Made by a program: the position numbers and the translations under genes. Positions 54,958 to 64,000 of a stretch of DNA of 64,000 nt are shown piece after piece (positions within the stretch are counted from its first letter, which is position 1; the number at the start of each line of letters is the position of its first letter). The notes below the pieces were generated by a model. It did not search any database. It saw only the letters and a program-made list of their open reading frames with translations, and was not told where the DNA came from. Origin of the DNA: Aeromicrobium sp. 9AM (GTDB lineage Bacteria; Actinomycetota; Actinomycetes; Propionibacteriales; Nocardioidaceae). The stretch lies in assembly GCF_902506105.1 (NCBI RefSeq), contig NZ_LR733304.1:1721458-1785457 (forward strand), in the 5' to 3' direction.

Positions 54958-56102
54958 TTGAACGCGTCCTTGATCTTGCCGAAGACACCCTTGTGGTTGT
55001 TGGCGATCAGCGCCTCGGGGCGTTCCTCGTCGCGCAGCTTGGCCAGCTGCACCAGCAGGTCGCGCTGCTCGTCGTCCAACCGTGCGGGCGTCTCGACGAC
55101 GACCTGCACCTTGAGATCGCCCCGACCGGAGCCACGCAGCCGCGGGACGCCGTGCCCCTTGACGGTCAGCGTGTCGCCCGACTGGGTGCCCGGGGCGACG
55201 TCGAGCTCGACCGTCGTCGAGCCCTCCGGTGGCTCGGGCAGATCGGCCTCGAGCGTCGGCAGGTCGAGGTGGGTGCCGAGCGCGGCCGCCGTCATCGGCA
55301 CCGTGATCTGGCAGAACAGTTGATCGCCCTTGCGCTGGAACACCGCGTGCCGGGCGACATTGACCTCGAGGTAGAGGTCGCCGGCCGGTCCGCCACCCGG
55401 GCCGACCTCGCCCTCACCGGTCAGCTGGATGCGGGTGCCCTGGTCGACGCCCGCCGGAATCGTGACCGAGATCGAGCGACGCGAGCGCACCCGACCCTCG
55501 CCGGCGCACTCGGGGCACGGATCGGGGATGACCGTGCCGAAGCCGTGGCACGTGGGGCACGGGCGCGACGTGCGGATGTCGCCGAGCAGCGACCGCTGCA
55601 CGTGCTGCACGTCGCCGTGACCGTGGCACGTGCGGCACGTGACGGGCTGGGAGCCGTTGGCGGCGCCGCTGCCCTTGCAGGTCGTGCAGGTGACCGCGGT
55701 GTCGACCTTGATCTCGTGGGTCACGCCGAACGCCGCCTCGGCGAGATCGACGTTGAGCCGCAGGAGCGCGTCCTGGCCCCGCTGCGTGCGTGGCCGCGGG
55801 CCGCGACTCGCGTTCTGGCCGAAGAACGCGTCCATGATGTCGTCGAAGTTGAAGCCCTGGCCGCCGAACCCGCCGCTGCCGTGGGCGCTCAGCGGGTCGC
55901 CGCCCCGGTCGTACGTCGAGCGCTTCTGCGGGTCGGAGAGCACCTCGTACGCGACCGTGACCTCCTTGAAGCGGTCAGAGGCGTCGGGCTCGCTGTTGAC
56001 GTCGGGGTGCAGCTGGCGCGCGAGCTTGCGGTACGCCTTCTTGATCTCGTCCGCCTCCGCGTCGCGTCCGACGCCGAGCGTTGCGTAGTAGTCCTGGGCC
56101 AT
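54954..56102 (-). CDS. dnaJ: Chaperone protein DnaJ
   Basis: Type I DnaJ of 382 aa (the hrcA-linked DnaJ2 type). J domain with H-P-D at about residues 33-35, a short Gly/Phe region, four zinc repeats ([32 protein letters not shown]) and the C-terminal substrate domain. It follows hrcA by 31 bases, probably in one operon with the HIT gene under HrcA control. Confidence 0.97.
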   Translation of the reverse strand: MAQDYYATLGVGRDAEADEIKKAYRKLARQLHPDVNSEPDASDRFKEVTVAYEVLSDPQKRSTYDRGGDPLSAHGSGGFGGQGFNFDDIMDAFFGQNASRGPRPRTQRGQDALLRLNVDLAEAAFGVTHEIKVDTAVTCTTCKGSGAANGSQPVTCRTCHGHGDVQHVQRSLLGDIRTSRPCPTCHGFGTVIPDPCPECAGEGRVRSRRSISVTIPAGVDQGTRIQLTGEGEVGPGGGPAGDLYLEVNVARHAVFQRKGDQLFCQITVPMTAAALGTHLDLPTLEADLPEPPEGSTTVELDVAPGTQSGDTLTVKGHGVPRLRGSGRGDLKVQVVVETPARLDDEQRDLLVQLAKLRDEERPEALIANNHKGVFGKIKDAFK

Positions 56103-56133
56103 CAGTGGTGGGTTTCCTTGATCACGTGGGGGT

Positions 56134-57150
56134 TCAGTTGTCGGCCAGCATGCGGCCGACGTAGCGGGCGACGGCGCCGACGGCGGCCATCGTTGCGGGA
56201 TAGTCCATGCGGGTCGGCCCGACGGTGCCGAGCGTCGCGAGGGCCTGGTCGTCCAGACCGTACGCCGAGGAGACGACAGCCGTGCTCGACAGGCTCTCGT
56301 GGCCGGTCTCGGTGCCGATGCGCACCGTCAGGCCCCCGGTCGCCTCGCCGAGCAGCTTGAGCAGCACGACCTGCTCCTCGATCGCCTCGAGGACGGGCTT
56401 GATCGCGGTGTCGAAGTCGCTGCCGAAGCGGGCGAGGTTGGCCGTGCCGCCGACCGCGATGCGCTCGTCGGAACGCTCGTTGGTGAAGGTCTGCGACAAC
56501 GTCGTGACGATCGCCGTGACGATCGGGCGGTCGTTGGGAGCGAACGTCTCGATCATGTCGGCCAGCCGCAGCGAGGCCTCCGGCAACCGCTGGCCGACCG
56601 TCGCATGGGTGATGCGCGAACGGATCTCGCCGATCAGGTGCTCGGTCGGGGTCTCGACCAGCTCGATGATGCGCTGCTCGACCCGGCCGCTGCTCGTGAT
56701 GACCACGAGCAGCACGCGAGCTCCTTCGAGCGCGACGACCTCGATGTGCCGCACGGTCGACCGGGTCAGCGAGGGATATTGCACGATCGCAACCTGGTTG
56801 GTGAGCTGCGCCAGCACGCGTACGGACCGCTGGACGACGTCGTCGACGTCGACGGCACCGGTCAGGAACGTCTCGATCGCGCGCCGCTCGGCCGGCGAGA
56901 GCGCCTTGACCGTCGCGAGCCGGTCGACGAACATCCGGTAGCCCTTGTCGGTGGGGATGCGGCCCGCGCTGGTGTGCGGCTGCATGATGTAGCCCTCGTC
57001 CTCGAGGGCGGCCATGTCGTTGCGGATCGTCGCGGGCGAGACACCCAGCTGGTGGCGGTCGAGCAGCGAGCGGGAGCCGACCGGCTCCTGCGTGGACACG
57101 TAGTCCTCGACGATGGCTCGCAGCACGTCGAGGCGGCGGTCGTCAGACAT
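56134..57150 (-). CDS. hrcA: Heat-inducible transcription repressor HrcA
   Basis: Repressor of 338 aa that binds CIRCE elements and is released on heat shock. N-terminal winged helix ([16 protein letters not shown]), [10 protein letters not shown] and C-terminal dimer domain (V-G-P-T-R-M-D-Y). ATG 57150 (M-S-D-D-R-R) has GGGGA at 5 bases; other starts at 57156 and 57162 are possible. A CIRCE-like repeat lies 39 bases upstream. Confidence 0.96.
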   Translation of the reverse strand: MSDDRRLDVLRAIVEDYVSTQEPVGSRSLLDRHQLGVSPATIRNDMAALEDEGYIMQPHTSAGRIPTDKGYRMFVDRLATVKALSPAERRAIETFLTGAVDVDDVVQRSVRVLAQLTNQVAIVQYPSLTRSTVRHIEVVALEGARVLLVVITSSGRVEQRIIELVETPTEHLIGEIRSRITHATVGQRLPEASLRLADMIETFAPNDRPIVTAIVTTLSQTFTNERSDERIAVGGTANLARFGSDFDTAIKPVLEAIEEQVVLLKLLGEATGGLTVRIGTETGHESLSSTAVVSSAYGLDDQALATLGTVGPTRMDYPATMAAVGAVARYVGRMLADN

Positions 57151-57188
57151 TGCCATCCCCAATCACCGAGTCCCTCTCCGCGAGCCTG

Positions 57189-57215
57189 CTGGCACTCTCC
57201 ATGGTCAAGTGCCAG
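57189..57215. promoter_or_regulatory. CIRCE-like operator for HrcA
   Basis: CTGGCACTC, nine bases, then AAGTGCCAG, against the consensus TTAGCACTC-N9-GAGTGCTAA. The arms are complementary except the innermost C/A position. Its position before hrcA fits the known autoregulation of hrcA-dnaJ. It also lies in the promoter of the divergent gene starting at 57225. Confidence 0.78.
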
Positions 57216-57224
57216 TCTAGCGAT

Positions 57225-57668
57225 GTGAGGGGAATCAGGACGAACGACGACGGCGCGATCGTGGTCGAGGGCACTGAGCGATCCCTCACATACACGCCCC
57301 GGCTCGTCACGCTCGACGACGGCACCACGGTCGCCCACGAGTCACAAGGTGGCGAGATGTCGTCGGTATGGGCGGCGGATCTCGGTGGAGGCTGGTTCGT
57401 CGAGGTGGCGCATCTCGGCGACGGCCCGGTCGGCGGCGAGCTCGTGATGACGGCGACGTTCATCGGCCTCGACGAGACCGTTCGCTACGTCGCGATCGGC
57501 GACCTCTGGGCCGACGAGCTGCCCGCCAACGTCCCGCCGAGCTGGCCCGTCGCGGTCGACCTCGCGCTGGGGCTCATGGAGGGGCAGGTCCAGATCCTGG
57601 GCGCGGACGTCACCAAGGACGACGTCGAGACGCTGCACCAACGACTTCTGGGGGCACTGCATGGTTGA
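57225..57668 (+). CDS. Hypothetical protein divergent from hrcA
   Basis: A 147-aa protein, start uncertain: GTG 57225 is used, but an ATG at 57201 is possible and would begin inside the CIRCE-like site. It is beta-rich at first (A-I-V-V-E-G-T-E-R-S-L-T-Y) then has W-V-A-D-L-like turns and a helical C-terminus. No family is recognised. It overlaps the DUF3097 gene by 8 bases, suggesting a joint role. Confidence 0.65.
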   Translation: MRGIRTNDDGAIVVEGTERSLTYTPRLVTLDDGTTVAHESQGGEMSSVWAADLGGGWFVEVAHLGDGPVGGELVMTATFIGLDETVRYVAIGDLWADELPANVPPSWPVAVDLALGLMEGQVQILGADVTKDDVETLHQRLLGALHG

Positions 57669-58494
57669 CCGTTACGGCACGGACGTCCTGTCGAGCGACT
57701 GGCGCAAGCCGCCTCGTGGGCGCACCGTCGATGTCGTCGCCGAGCACGGCATGGTCGTCGAGGACGCCACGACCGGCTTCTGCGGCGAGGTCATGATCAT
57801 CGAGAAGGACCTCGGCATGATGATCCTCGAGGACCGCCGGCTCGTCCGCCGTTCGTTCCCCTTCGGCCCGGGCTTCCTCCTCGACGGCAAGCCGGTCAAC
57901 CTCCGGCCGCCCTCGGCCGCGACCAAGGCGACCTCAGGGCGTACGGCATCGGGTTCTCGCGCGGTCGTGGGCGCCAAGGCCCGCGTCGCCCTCCCGAGCC
58001 GCATCTACGTCGAGGGCCGGCACGACGCCGAGCTGGTCGAGAAGGTGTGGGGCGACGACCTGCGGATCGAGGGCGTCGCGGTCGAGTACCTCGGCGGCAT
58101 CGACGACCTGTCCTCGATCGTCGACGAGTTCTCCCCCGGCCCTGACCGGCGCCTCGGCGTGCTGGTGGACCACCTCGTGGCGGGCTCCAAGGAGACTCGC
58201 ATCGCGCAGCAGGTCTCGGGGCGTCCGCACGTGCTCGTCGTCGGTCATCCGTACGTCGACGTGTGGCAGTCGGTCAAGGCCGACCGGCTGGGCATGGCGG
58301 CGTGGCCGGTCATCCCGCGCGGCACGGACTGGAAGCACGGCATCTGCGAGGCGATGGGCTGGCCGCATCGCGACCAGACCGACATCGCCCGGGCGTGGAA
58401 GCACATCCTGAGCCGGGTCGACTCCTACGCCGACCTCGAGCCGGCGTTCCTCGGCCGGGTCGAGGAGCTCATCGACTTCGTCACCGCACCGTGA
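57661..58494 (+). CDS. DUF3097 family protein, TOPRIM-like motifs
   Basis: A 277-aa protein of the DUF3097 family. An N-terminal beta domain (about 20-85) is followed from about 115 by P-S-R-I-Y-V-E-G-R-H-D-A-E-L-V and V-L-V-D-H-L-V-A-G-S-K-E, which resemble the Glu and Asp motifs of TOPRIM nucleases. The family sits beside hrcA in many actinobacteria and is uncharacterised. Its end overlaps the convergent CHAP gene by 14 bases. Confidence 0.85.
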   Translation: MVDRYGTDVLSSDWRKPPRGRTVDVVAEHGMVVEDATTGFCGEVMIIEKDLGMMILEDRRLVRRSFPFGPGFLLDGKPVNLRPPSAATKATSGRTASGSRAVVGAKARVALPSRIYVEGRHDAELVEKVWGDDLRIEGVAVEYLGGIDDLSSIVDEFSPGPDRRLGVLVDHLVAGSKETRIAQQVSGRPHVLVVGHPYVDVWQSVKADRLGMAAWPVIPRGTDWKHGICEAMGWPHRDQTDIARAWKHILSRVDSYADLEPAFLGRVEELIDFVTAP

Positions 58495-59584
58495 GGCGGA
58501 TCGACGTGCTGCTGGCCGTGAACGCCACCGAGCGGCGATAGCGCACGCTGATCGTCCAGCGACCCTTGCGTTGCCGCGGCAGGGTCACGGTGGTCCGGGT
58601 GCCACTGAGCAGCGACACCCGCTTCAACAGCGTCGAGCCCCGCATGATGTCGACCGTGCCGCTCGCCCGGGTCGGCGCGAGGCTGACCCGCACCTTGGGG
58701 TGCTGCGTCCGGGCGATCGACGAGTCGACGAACGACGCGTGCGTTGCCGACCTCGAGCGCACCGTGACGGCGCGTTGCCCGAGGAGGACGTCGCGGCCGG
58801 CGGTGCCCGGAGCGTTCAAGGCGTAGAGGTACATCGTGGTCGGACCCCTGGTGCCGACGTTGCTGATGCGGTGGAAGCGGAAGAACTCGCTCTCGAACGT
58901 GTACGACTCCGCGCCGGCCGTGCCGCGAGGACCGCCGAGGCTCACCAGATAGGTCCGGTTGCCGGGCGGGCCGTCGGGATCCGACGCCGACCCCCAGAAG
59001 TCGAGCACGCCGGCGTCGGGCGACGCCACGGAGATGAACTCCCCTCTCGGCGAGCCGTCAGACGCCGGGTAGTGGATGAATCCTGACGGCCACGTGCCGT
59101 CCGAGCGGGTCATCAGGCGCCAGCGGAAGTCGCCGTGAAGGTTGTCCTCCGACACCAGCAGGGCGCCCGGCAACACCGCCTCGACATAGGCAACGTGCCC
59201 CGATGTTGCCGACGCCCCGCCGACTCCCGCCTCCCACCACGCAACGGCCCCGACTGCAGGGACGTCGTCGACCGGGACATGCGCCCGGACTGCGGCAGGG
59301 CCCCACGTCATGGCGCTGTTGGTGCCCGGCGGGCGGGCCACGAGCCGGCCATGGGTCAGCCGGTACGCGACGTAGTTGGTGCAGTTGTGCCCGGCGGTCA
59401 TGCCCCAGAACGACCGGAGGTAGACCGCGCCGTACCCGCCATCGGGGCGCCCGGCCGTCGAGCATCCGACGAATCCCGTGCACAGCACGGTGATCGACAG
59501 CCCCTGTGCCGGTGCCGCACAGAAGGTCATGACCAGCGCGACCGCAGCTCCCAGCAGTCGTATCGGCCCATGCGCGTGGCGCAT
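58481..59584 (-). CDS. Secreted CHAP-domain amidase-like protein
   Basis: A 367-aa secreted protein: signal peptide M-R-H-A-H-G-P-I-R-L-L-G with a core ending A-A-P-A-Q-G near residue 28. A CHAP-like domain has Cys in G-H-N-C-T-N-Y-V-A-Y-R and His in S-G-H-V-A-Y-V-E, the Cys-His pair of peptidoglycan hydrolases. The C-terminal half is beta-rich with repeats of Ig-like type (T-V-R-S-R-S-A, L-T-V-R). ATG 59584 is preferred; the upstream frame lacks a signal. Confidence 0.85.
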   Translation of the reverse strand: MRHAHGPIRLLGAAVALVMTFCAAPAQGLSITVLCTGFVGCSTAGRPDGGYGAVYLRSFWGMTAGHNCTNYVAYRLTHGRLVARPPGTNSAMTWGPAAVRAHVPVDDVPAVGAVAWWEAGVGGASATSGHVAYVEAVLPGALLVSEDNLHGDFRWRLMTRSDGTWPSGFIHYPASDGSPRGEFISVASPDAGVLDFWGSASDPDGPPGNRTYLVSLGGPRGTAGAESYTFESEFFRFHRISNVGTRGPTTMYLYALNAPGTAGRDVLLGQRAVTVRSRSATHASFVDSSIARTQHPKVRVSLAPTRASGTVDIMRGSTLLKRVSLLSGTRTTVTLPRQRKGRWTISVRYRRSVAFTASSTSIRLTVR

Positions 59585-59689
59585 AGCTCCCTCGCCGTTT
59601 CTCCCCCGAGCTCCCAGGGTCCGCTCCCATGGACCCACTCCCTCTTCGGAGCGTAGGCAGTAACAGCGGGTTACTTCAGCGGTTTGCGA

Positions 59690-60856
59690 TTATTCGACGA
59701 GCTCGCGCACGACGGCGTCGGCCAGCAACCGCCCCGAGCGGGTCAGGACGAGCCGGTCACCCTCACGGGTGGCCAGGCCACGGGCCACGACACCAGGCAC
59801 CGCTGCCCGGGCCGATGTGCCGAGCGAGTCGAGCCCCAGTCCCGTGCGGAGGCGGGTCTCCAGCATGATCCGCTCCACACGCGCGGTGGCCGCGTCGATC
59901 GTCTCCCCGTCGTGCCGCGGCGACTCCCCGGCAGCAAGCCTTTGCGCGTACGCAACCGGGTGCTTGACGTTCCACCAGCGTTCGCCTTCGACGTGCGAGT
60001 GCGCGCCCGGTCCGATGCCGAGCCAGTTGTCGCTGCGCCAGTAGAGCACGTTGTGCCGGCACTGCGCCGCCTCGTCGTGAGCCCAGTTGGACAGCTCGTA
60101 CCAGCCGAGGCCGGCAGCCGAGAAGAGCTCGTCGGCCAGCAGGTACTTGTCAGCCGTCTCGTCGTCGTCGGGCATCACGACCTCACCGCGCCGGACCTTG
60201 CGGGCGAATGCCGTGCCGTCCTCGACGATCAGGGCGTACGCGCTGATGTGGTCGGGCGCCAGCGCGATCGCCTGGTCGACGCTGGCCCGCCAGTCAGCCA
60301 TCGACTCCCCCGGCGTGCCGTAGATCAGGTCTACGCTGAGCTGCTCGAACCCGGCCTCGCGCGCCCACCGGACGGCCTGCGGCACGCCGGCCGGGTCGTG
60401 CGTACGGTCGAGGGTCGCCAGCACGTGTGGCACCGCCGACTGCACGCCGAACGAGATGCGCGTGAAGCCGCCCTCGCGGAGGGTCGTGAGCGACTCGGGC
60501 GTGACGCTGTCGGGGTTGGCCTCGGTCGTGACCTCGACATCGTCGGCGAGCCCGAACGTCCGGCGGATGGCGTCGAGGATGCGTACGAGGTCGGCGGACG
60601 GGAGCTGCGTCGGCGTGCCTCCGCCGAAGAACACCGTGTCGACCGCAGGCGCACCCGTCAGGCGGCGGCCGGCCTGCTCGATCTCGAGGATCGCCGTGTC
60701 CGCGTACGACGCACGGGTCGCGCCCTCACCCAGCTCGTCCGCGGTGTAGGTGTTGAAGTCGCAGTAGCCGCACCGCACCGAGCAGAACGGCACGTGCACG
60801 TAGATACCGAATGGTCGCTCGCCGAGCCCCGGGAGCGGTCGTTCGGTCAGTGGCAC
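59690..60856 (-). CDS. hemW: Radical SAM heme chaperone HemW
   Basis: A 388-aa radical SAM protein. The cluster Cys are C25, C29 and C32 (F-C-S-V-R-C-G-Y-C-D-F-N). F-F-G-G-G-T-P-T-Q-L and the HemN_C-like tail follow. This is the HemW (formerly HemN-like) type that inserts heme, rather than oxygen-independent coproporphyrinogen oxidase, because the extra Cys of HemN is lacking. It precedes the acyl-CoA ligase gene in reverse order with a 4-base gap. Confidence 0.93.
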   Translation of the reverse strand: MPLTERPLPGLGERPFGIYVHVPFCSVRCGYCDFNTYTADELGEGATRASYADTAILEIEQAGRRLTGAPAVDTVFFGGGTPTQLPSADLVRILDAIRRTFGLADDVEVTTEANPDSVTPESLTTLREGGFTRISFGVQSAVPHVLATLDRTHDPAGVPQAVRWAREAGFEQLSVDLIYGTPGESMADWRASVDQAIALAPDHISAYALIVEDGTAFARKVRRGEVVMPDDDETADKYLLADELFSAAGLGWYELSNWAHDEAAQCRHNVLYWRSDNWLGIGPGAHSHVEGERWWNVKHPVAYAQRLAAGESPRHDGETIDAATARVERIMLETRLRTGLGLDSLGTSARAAVPGVVARGLATREGDRLVLTRSGRLLADAVVRELVE

Positions 60857-60860
60857 GTGG

Positions 60861-62696
60861 TCAAGCGTAGAAGCCGTCGAGCAATTCCTTGTTGTTGGCT
60901 TCGACGACGTTGCGCTTGACCTTCATGCTGGGCGTGATCTCACCGTTCTCCACGCTCAGGTCGTGGTCGAGGATCGCAAACTTCTTGATCGTCTCCCAGC
61001 GGTTGAGCTTGGCGTTGAGCTCATCGATCTGGCCCTGGATGACGTCGTGGATCTCCGGCGACGCGACGACCTCGGCGTACGACTTGCCGCTCATGCCGTG
61101 CTTGCCGGCCCATTCCGTGACGCCGTCGGGGTCGAGGGTGATGAGCGCGGAGCAGAAGTTGCGCTCGTTGCCGTGCACGACGATCTGGCTGGTCAGCGAG
61201 CTGATGCCCTTGAACATGCCCTCGATGTGCGGCGGGGCGACGTACTTGCCGCCGGAGGTCTTGAACAGCTCCTTCTTGCGGCCCGTGATGAACAGGAAGC
61301 CGTCCTCGTCGATGCGGCCCTCGTCACCTGTGTGCAGCCAGCCCTCGGCCGTCAGCGACGACGCGCTCTCGGCGTCGAGGTTGTGATAGCCCTGCATGAT
61401 GTGCGGGCCCTTGATGAGGATCTCGCCGTCCTCGGCGATCTTGGCCTCGCTGCCCGGGAACGGCGTGCCGACCGAGCCGAGCTTGAACGCGCTGGGCTGG
61501 TTGACGAACGCGCCGGCCGACGTCTCGGTCAGGCCGTAGCCCTCGAGGATCAGCACGCCCGCCGCGTGGAACCACTCGGCGATCTCGGGCGACAGCGCCG
61601 CCGCGCCGGAAATGAAGAAGCGCACCCGACCACCGAAGCGGTCACGCACCTTGGAGAAGACGAGCTTGTCGGCGACCGCGAACTTGGCCTTGAGCACCGG
61701 CGAGACGGACTTGCCCGAGCGCACGGCCCGGGAGTGCTCGAGGCCGACGCTCTCGGCCCAGCGGAAGATCTTGAGCTTGGCGCCGCCCTCAGCCTCGGCC
61801 ATACCGACGATGCGTCCGTACGCCTTCTCGAAGATGCGCGGGGCCGCGCCCATGAACGTCGGCTTGATGATCGCGAGGTTGTCGACGATCTTGGGGACGC
61901 GCCCGTCGATGGCGGTCGGGAAGCCGATCGCGATCTGCGTCGACAGCAGGACCTTGCCGAACGAGTGCGCCATCGGCAGCCAGAGGAACTGCAGGTCGTC
62001 CTCGGTGAGGAAGCCGCCGGAGACGATGACCGCACCCTCGTACGTCCAGCCGTCGTGGCTCAGGCGTACGCCCTTGGGTCGGCCCGTCGTGCCGGAGGTG
62101 TAGATGAGAGTTGCGAGCGAGTCGGGCTTGGTCGCCGCGACCCGGTCGGCCACGATCGTGGGGTTCTGCTCCAGGTAGGCCTCGCCGAGCTTCTCGAGCT
62201 CGTCGAACCCGATGACCCAGTCGCCGTCGGTCGTGCCTTCGAACACGACGACCTTGATGATCGAGGGCAGCTCGGAGTGCTTCTCGCGGAGCTTGGCGAC
62301 CTGCTCGTCATCCTCGGCGAACACGATGCGGCTGTCGGAGTCGGCGAGGATGTAGGCGACGTCGTCGGACATCGTCGACGGGTAGACCGTGGTCGTCGCG
62401 GCACCGGCGGCGACGATGGCCAGGTCGGCCAGGATCCACTCCAGGCGGGTGCCCGAGGCGATCGCCACGCGCTCCTCGGCCTCGATGCCGAGCGAGACGA
62501 GACCGGCCGCGAGGCGGGTCACCCGTTCACCGGTCTCGGTCCAGGTCAGCGAGTGCCAGTTCTCGTCCTCGTCGGGGTAGCGGTAGGCCTCACGCGGGCC
62601 GGACTGCTCGACCCTGGAGAAGAACGCGGCACCCATGTTGGGGGCCCGGTCGTTGACGATCTCGATCTGTTCAGGGGTGGCGACGGTGACGGTCAT
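60861..62696 (-). CDS. Long-chain fatty acid-CoA ligase (FadD15-like)
   Basis: An adenylate-forming enzyme of 611 aa that activates long-chain fatty acids to CoA esters. ATP motif Y-T-S-G-T-T-G-R-P-K-G near 193, Y-G-L-T-E-T near 400, and T-G-D-E-G-R-I-D near 460. Gene order next to hemW and lepA matches fadD15-type genes. GAGAGG is not seen before the ATG; a -10-like TAGGGT lies in 62697-62766. Confidence 0.94.
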   Translation of the reverse strand: MTVTVATPEQIEIVNDRAPNMGAAFFSRVEQSGPREAYRYPDEDENWHSLTWTETGERVTRLAAGLVSLGIEAEERVAIASGTRLEWILADLAIVAAGAATTTVYPSTMSDDVAYILADSDSRIVFAEDDEQVAKLREKHSELPSIIKVVVFEGTTDGDWVIGFDELEKLGEAYLEQNPTIVADRVAATKPDSLATLIYTSGTTGRPKGVRLSHDGWTYEGAVIVSGGFLTEDDLQFLWLPMAHSFGKVLLSTQIAIGFPTAIDGRVPKIVDNLAIIKPTFMGAAPRIFEKAYGRIVGMAEAEGGAKLKIFRWAESVGLEHSRAVRSGKSVSPVLKAKFAVADKLVFSKVRDRFGGRVRFFISGAAALSPEIAEWFHAAGVLILEGYGLTETSAGAFVNQPSAFKLGSVGTPFPGSEAKIAEDGEILIKGPHIMQGYHNLDAESASSLTAEGWLHTGDEGRIDEDGFLFITGRKKELFKTSGGKYVAPPHIEGMFKGISSLTSQIVVHGNERNFCSALITLDPDGVTEWAGKHGMSGKSYAEVVASPEIHDVIQGQIDELNAKLNRWETIKKFAILDHDLSVENGEITPSMKVKRNVVEANNKELLDGFYA

Positions 62697-62766
62697 GAAG
62701 GGTCCTCTGGCGCAGGCGTGCAGGCTGGTGGAGCTGTGGTGCGGATCACCCTAACTTACCGCTGAG

Positions 62767-63414
62767 TCACGTTCGTGTGTTGAGGTTGCGCGTGCCGAGA
62801 CGACGCGCGACGAATGCGTCCAGCCGCGGCTCGTCGGCGAGCTGCGGAATGAGGTGCCGCTCGGTGGTCAGGGCACGGAACAGCAGGTCAACTGTCACGT
62901 CGTGGTCGCGTCGCTCTACGACCTCGATGGCGTCACCGGCGGCGACGGTCCCCGTCTCCAGCACCCGGAAGTAGGCGCCCGGACGGCCCTCCAGCGCGAA
63001 GCGCTTGACCCACTGCTTCTCGTCGATGAATCCCTGGAACACCGAGCACGGGATCCGTACGCCCGACAGCTCGAGCAGGGCGCCGCCGACCCGCCAGCGC
63101 TCCCCCGTCTTGGCCGCGTTGAGGTCGATGCCGTACGTCGTCAGGTTCTCGCCGAACTGCCCGGCGCGGATCTCGCGGCCGAGAGCCTCTTCCCACACCG
63201 CGAGGTCCTCGCGGGCGTACGCATAGACCGCCTGGACCGGGCCGCCGTGGTGCTGAAGGTCGGCGATCTCGTCATGCCCGACCCCGTAGTGGTGGACGTG
63301 CACCGCCCCGTCGACCGGACGCTTGTCGATCGCCGTGCGCTTGAGCTGGCCCCACGGGACGTCGACGGTGCGACCGACGTTGACCGACTCGACGTAGGGG
63401 CTGGCCTCAGTCAA
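62767..63414 (-). CDS. MOSC-domain protein
   Basis: A 215-aa protein of the MOSC superfamily (YiiM-like). H-H-G-G-P-V-Q-A-V-Y-A-Y and G-Q-F-G-E-N-L-T-T are the YiiM signatures, and the conserved Cys lies in R-I-P-C-S-V-F-Q-G-F. YiiM proteins reduce N-hydroxylated bases with molybdenum cofactor. It overlaps the small membrane gene upstream by 8 bases. Confidence 0.92.
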   Translation of the reverse strand: MTEASPYVESVNVGRTVDVPWGQLKRTAIDKRPVDGAVHVHHYGVGHDEIADLQHHGGPVQAVYAYAREDLAVWEEALGREIRAGQFGENLTTYGIDLNAAKTGERWRVGGALLELSGVRIPCSVFQGFIDEKQWVKRFALEGRPGAYFRVLETGTVAAGDAIEVVERRDHDVTVDLLFRALTTERHLIPQLADEPRLDAFVARRLGTRNLNTRT

Positions 63415-63700
63415 GGCTGTCTTCGCGGGACTGCGGCATCGTGAATCTCTTCTCCTCGTCGTGCGCCTCGCTCCACTGGAACACTCCCAGGAGGATCCAG
63501 ACTGCTCCGATCATCACGATGATGTAGACCGGCCAGGCGAACGCCCAGGCGCCGACGCGGAGCGGGCCGCCCGTCATCTCACGATCGGCCGACGCCTGGT
63601 GCACGTCGAAGATCAGGGCGAGTGGCAGCGTCACCAGCATGAAGCCGATGCCACTCGCGAGCTGGAACATGGCCCCTTGCGTGCGGGCAGGATCGAGCAT
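63407..63700 (-). CDS. Small two-helix membrane protein
   Basis: A 97-aa membrane protein with helices near residues 14-32 (G-I-G-F-M-L-V-T-L-P-L-A-L-I) and 51-74 (F-A-W-P-V-Y-I-I-V-M-I-G-A-V). ATG 63700 is preferred over an earlier frame start. The C-terminus is charged. Its stop overlaps the MOSC start, so they are probably cotranscribed. No family is recognised. Confidence 0.7.
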   Translation of the reverse strand: MLDPARTQGAMFQLASGIGFMLVTLPLALIFDVHQASADREMTGGPLRVGAWAFAWPVYIIVMIGAVWILLGVFQWSEAHDEEKRFTMPQSREDSLD

Positions 63701-63808
63701 GACGTCTCCGCTGGTTCGTGAGGTCGGGTCCGCACCATTCTGTCGCCGAACCCGCCAGCGCGAGGCCAACTTCGACAGTTAGATCCCACGATTTGCAACC
63801 AGCAACGG

Positions 63809-64000
<192 letters not shown>

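Overview
The window is GC-rich DNA from an actinobacterium, most likely of the Nocardioidaceae (Aeromicrobium/Nocardioides-like). The evidence is the high-GC codon use, the frequent GTG/TTG starts, mycothiol-type metabolism, the gene order lepA-hemW-hrcA-dnaJ-phoH-ybeY-CBS protein-era-recO-uppS on one strand, and a GluRS gene beside tRNA-Gln and tRNA-Glu genes. The genus is an inference from gene content, not a database match.

Layout. 1-3.4 kb: the end of an OmpR-type two-component system, facing two universal stress genes. 3.8-13.9 kb: an integrated mobile element with a MobF relaxase, an uncharacterised accessory cassette (HNH nuclease, membrane-tailed protein, zinc-ribbon miniprotein, possible ADP-ribosyltransferase-like protein, two-TM protein), an AbiE type IV toxin-antitoxin pair with a visible operator, an excisionase and a tyrosine integrase. 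The element abuts the 3' end of tRNA-Glu(CTC); its left end was not found and may lie outside the window. 13.9-21.5 kb: tRNA-Glu, tRNA-Gln, gltX, an FAA-hydrolase gene, a NarL-type two-component pair, uppS and recO. 21.5-34.1 kb: small conserved genes, a two-gene lysine-degradation unit, an MFS transporter, and the glycerol locus glpF-glpK-glpD, divergent from an IclR regulator and a second glycerol kinase. 34.1-49.2 kb: leuA with a Leu-rich leader peptide and a hairpin over its ribosome binding site, a Xi-class GST-like reductase, a moxR-DUF58-transglutaminase operon, a methyltransferase, a PHP protein derived from the PolX architecture, a pentapeptide-repeat protein, acylphosphatase, and a GNAT-aminotransferase fusion. 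49.2-64 kb: the conserved housekeeping run era, cdd-like gene, CNNM protein, ybeY, phoH, then an Rrf2/NmrA divergent pair, HIT, dnaJ, hrcA (with a CIRCE-like element), DUF3097, a secreted CHAP protein, hemW, an acyl-CoA ligase, a MOSC protein and the 3' end of lepA.

How genes work together. GltX probably charges both neighbouring tRNAs. GlpF, GlpK and GlpD form a complete glycerol uptake and oxidation route under probable IclR control. A lysine dehydrogenase-like protein plus an ALDH7 enzyme could turn lysine into 2-aminoadipate. Era, YbeY and LepA serve ribosome assembly and translation. HrcA and DnaJ form a heat-shock unit.

No CRISPR array, rRNA operon or insertion sequence was seen. The least explained stretch is 7.6-10.6 kb in the mobile element, followed by the GNAT-aminotransferase fusion.
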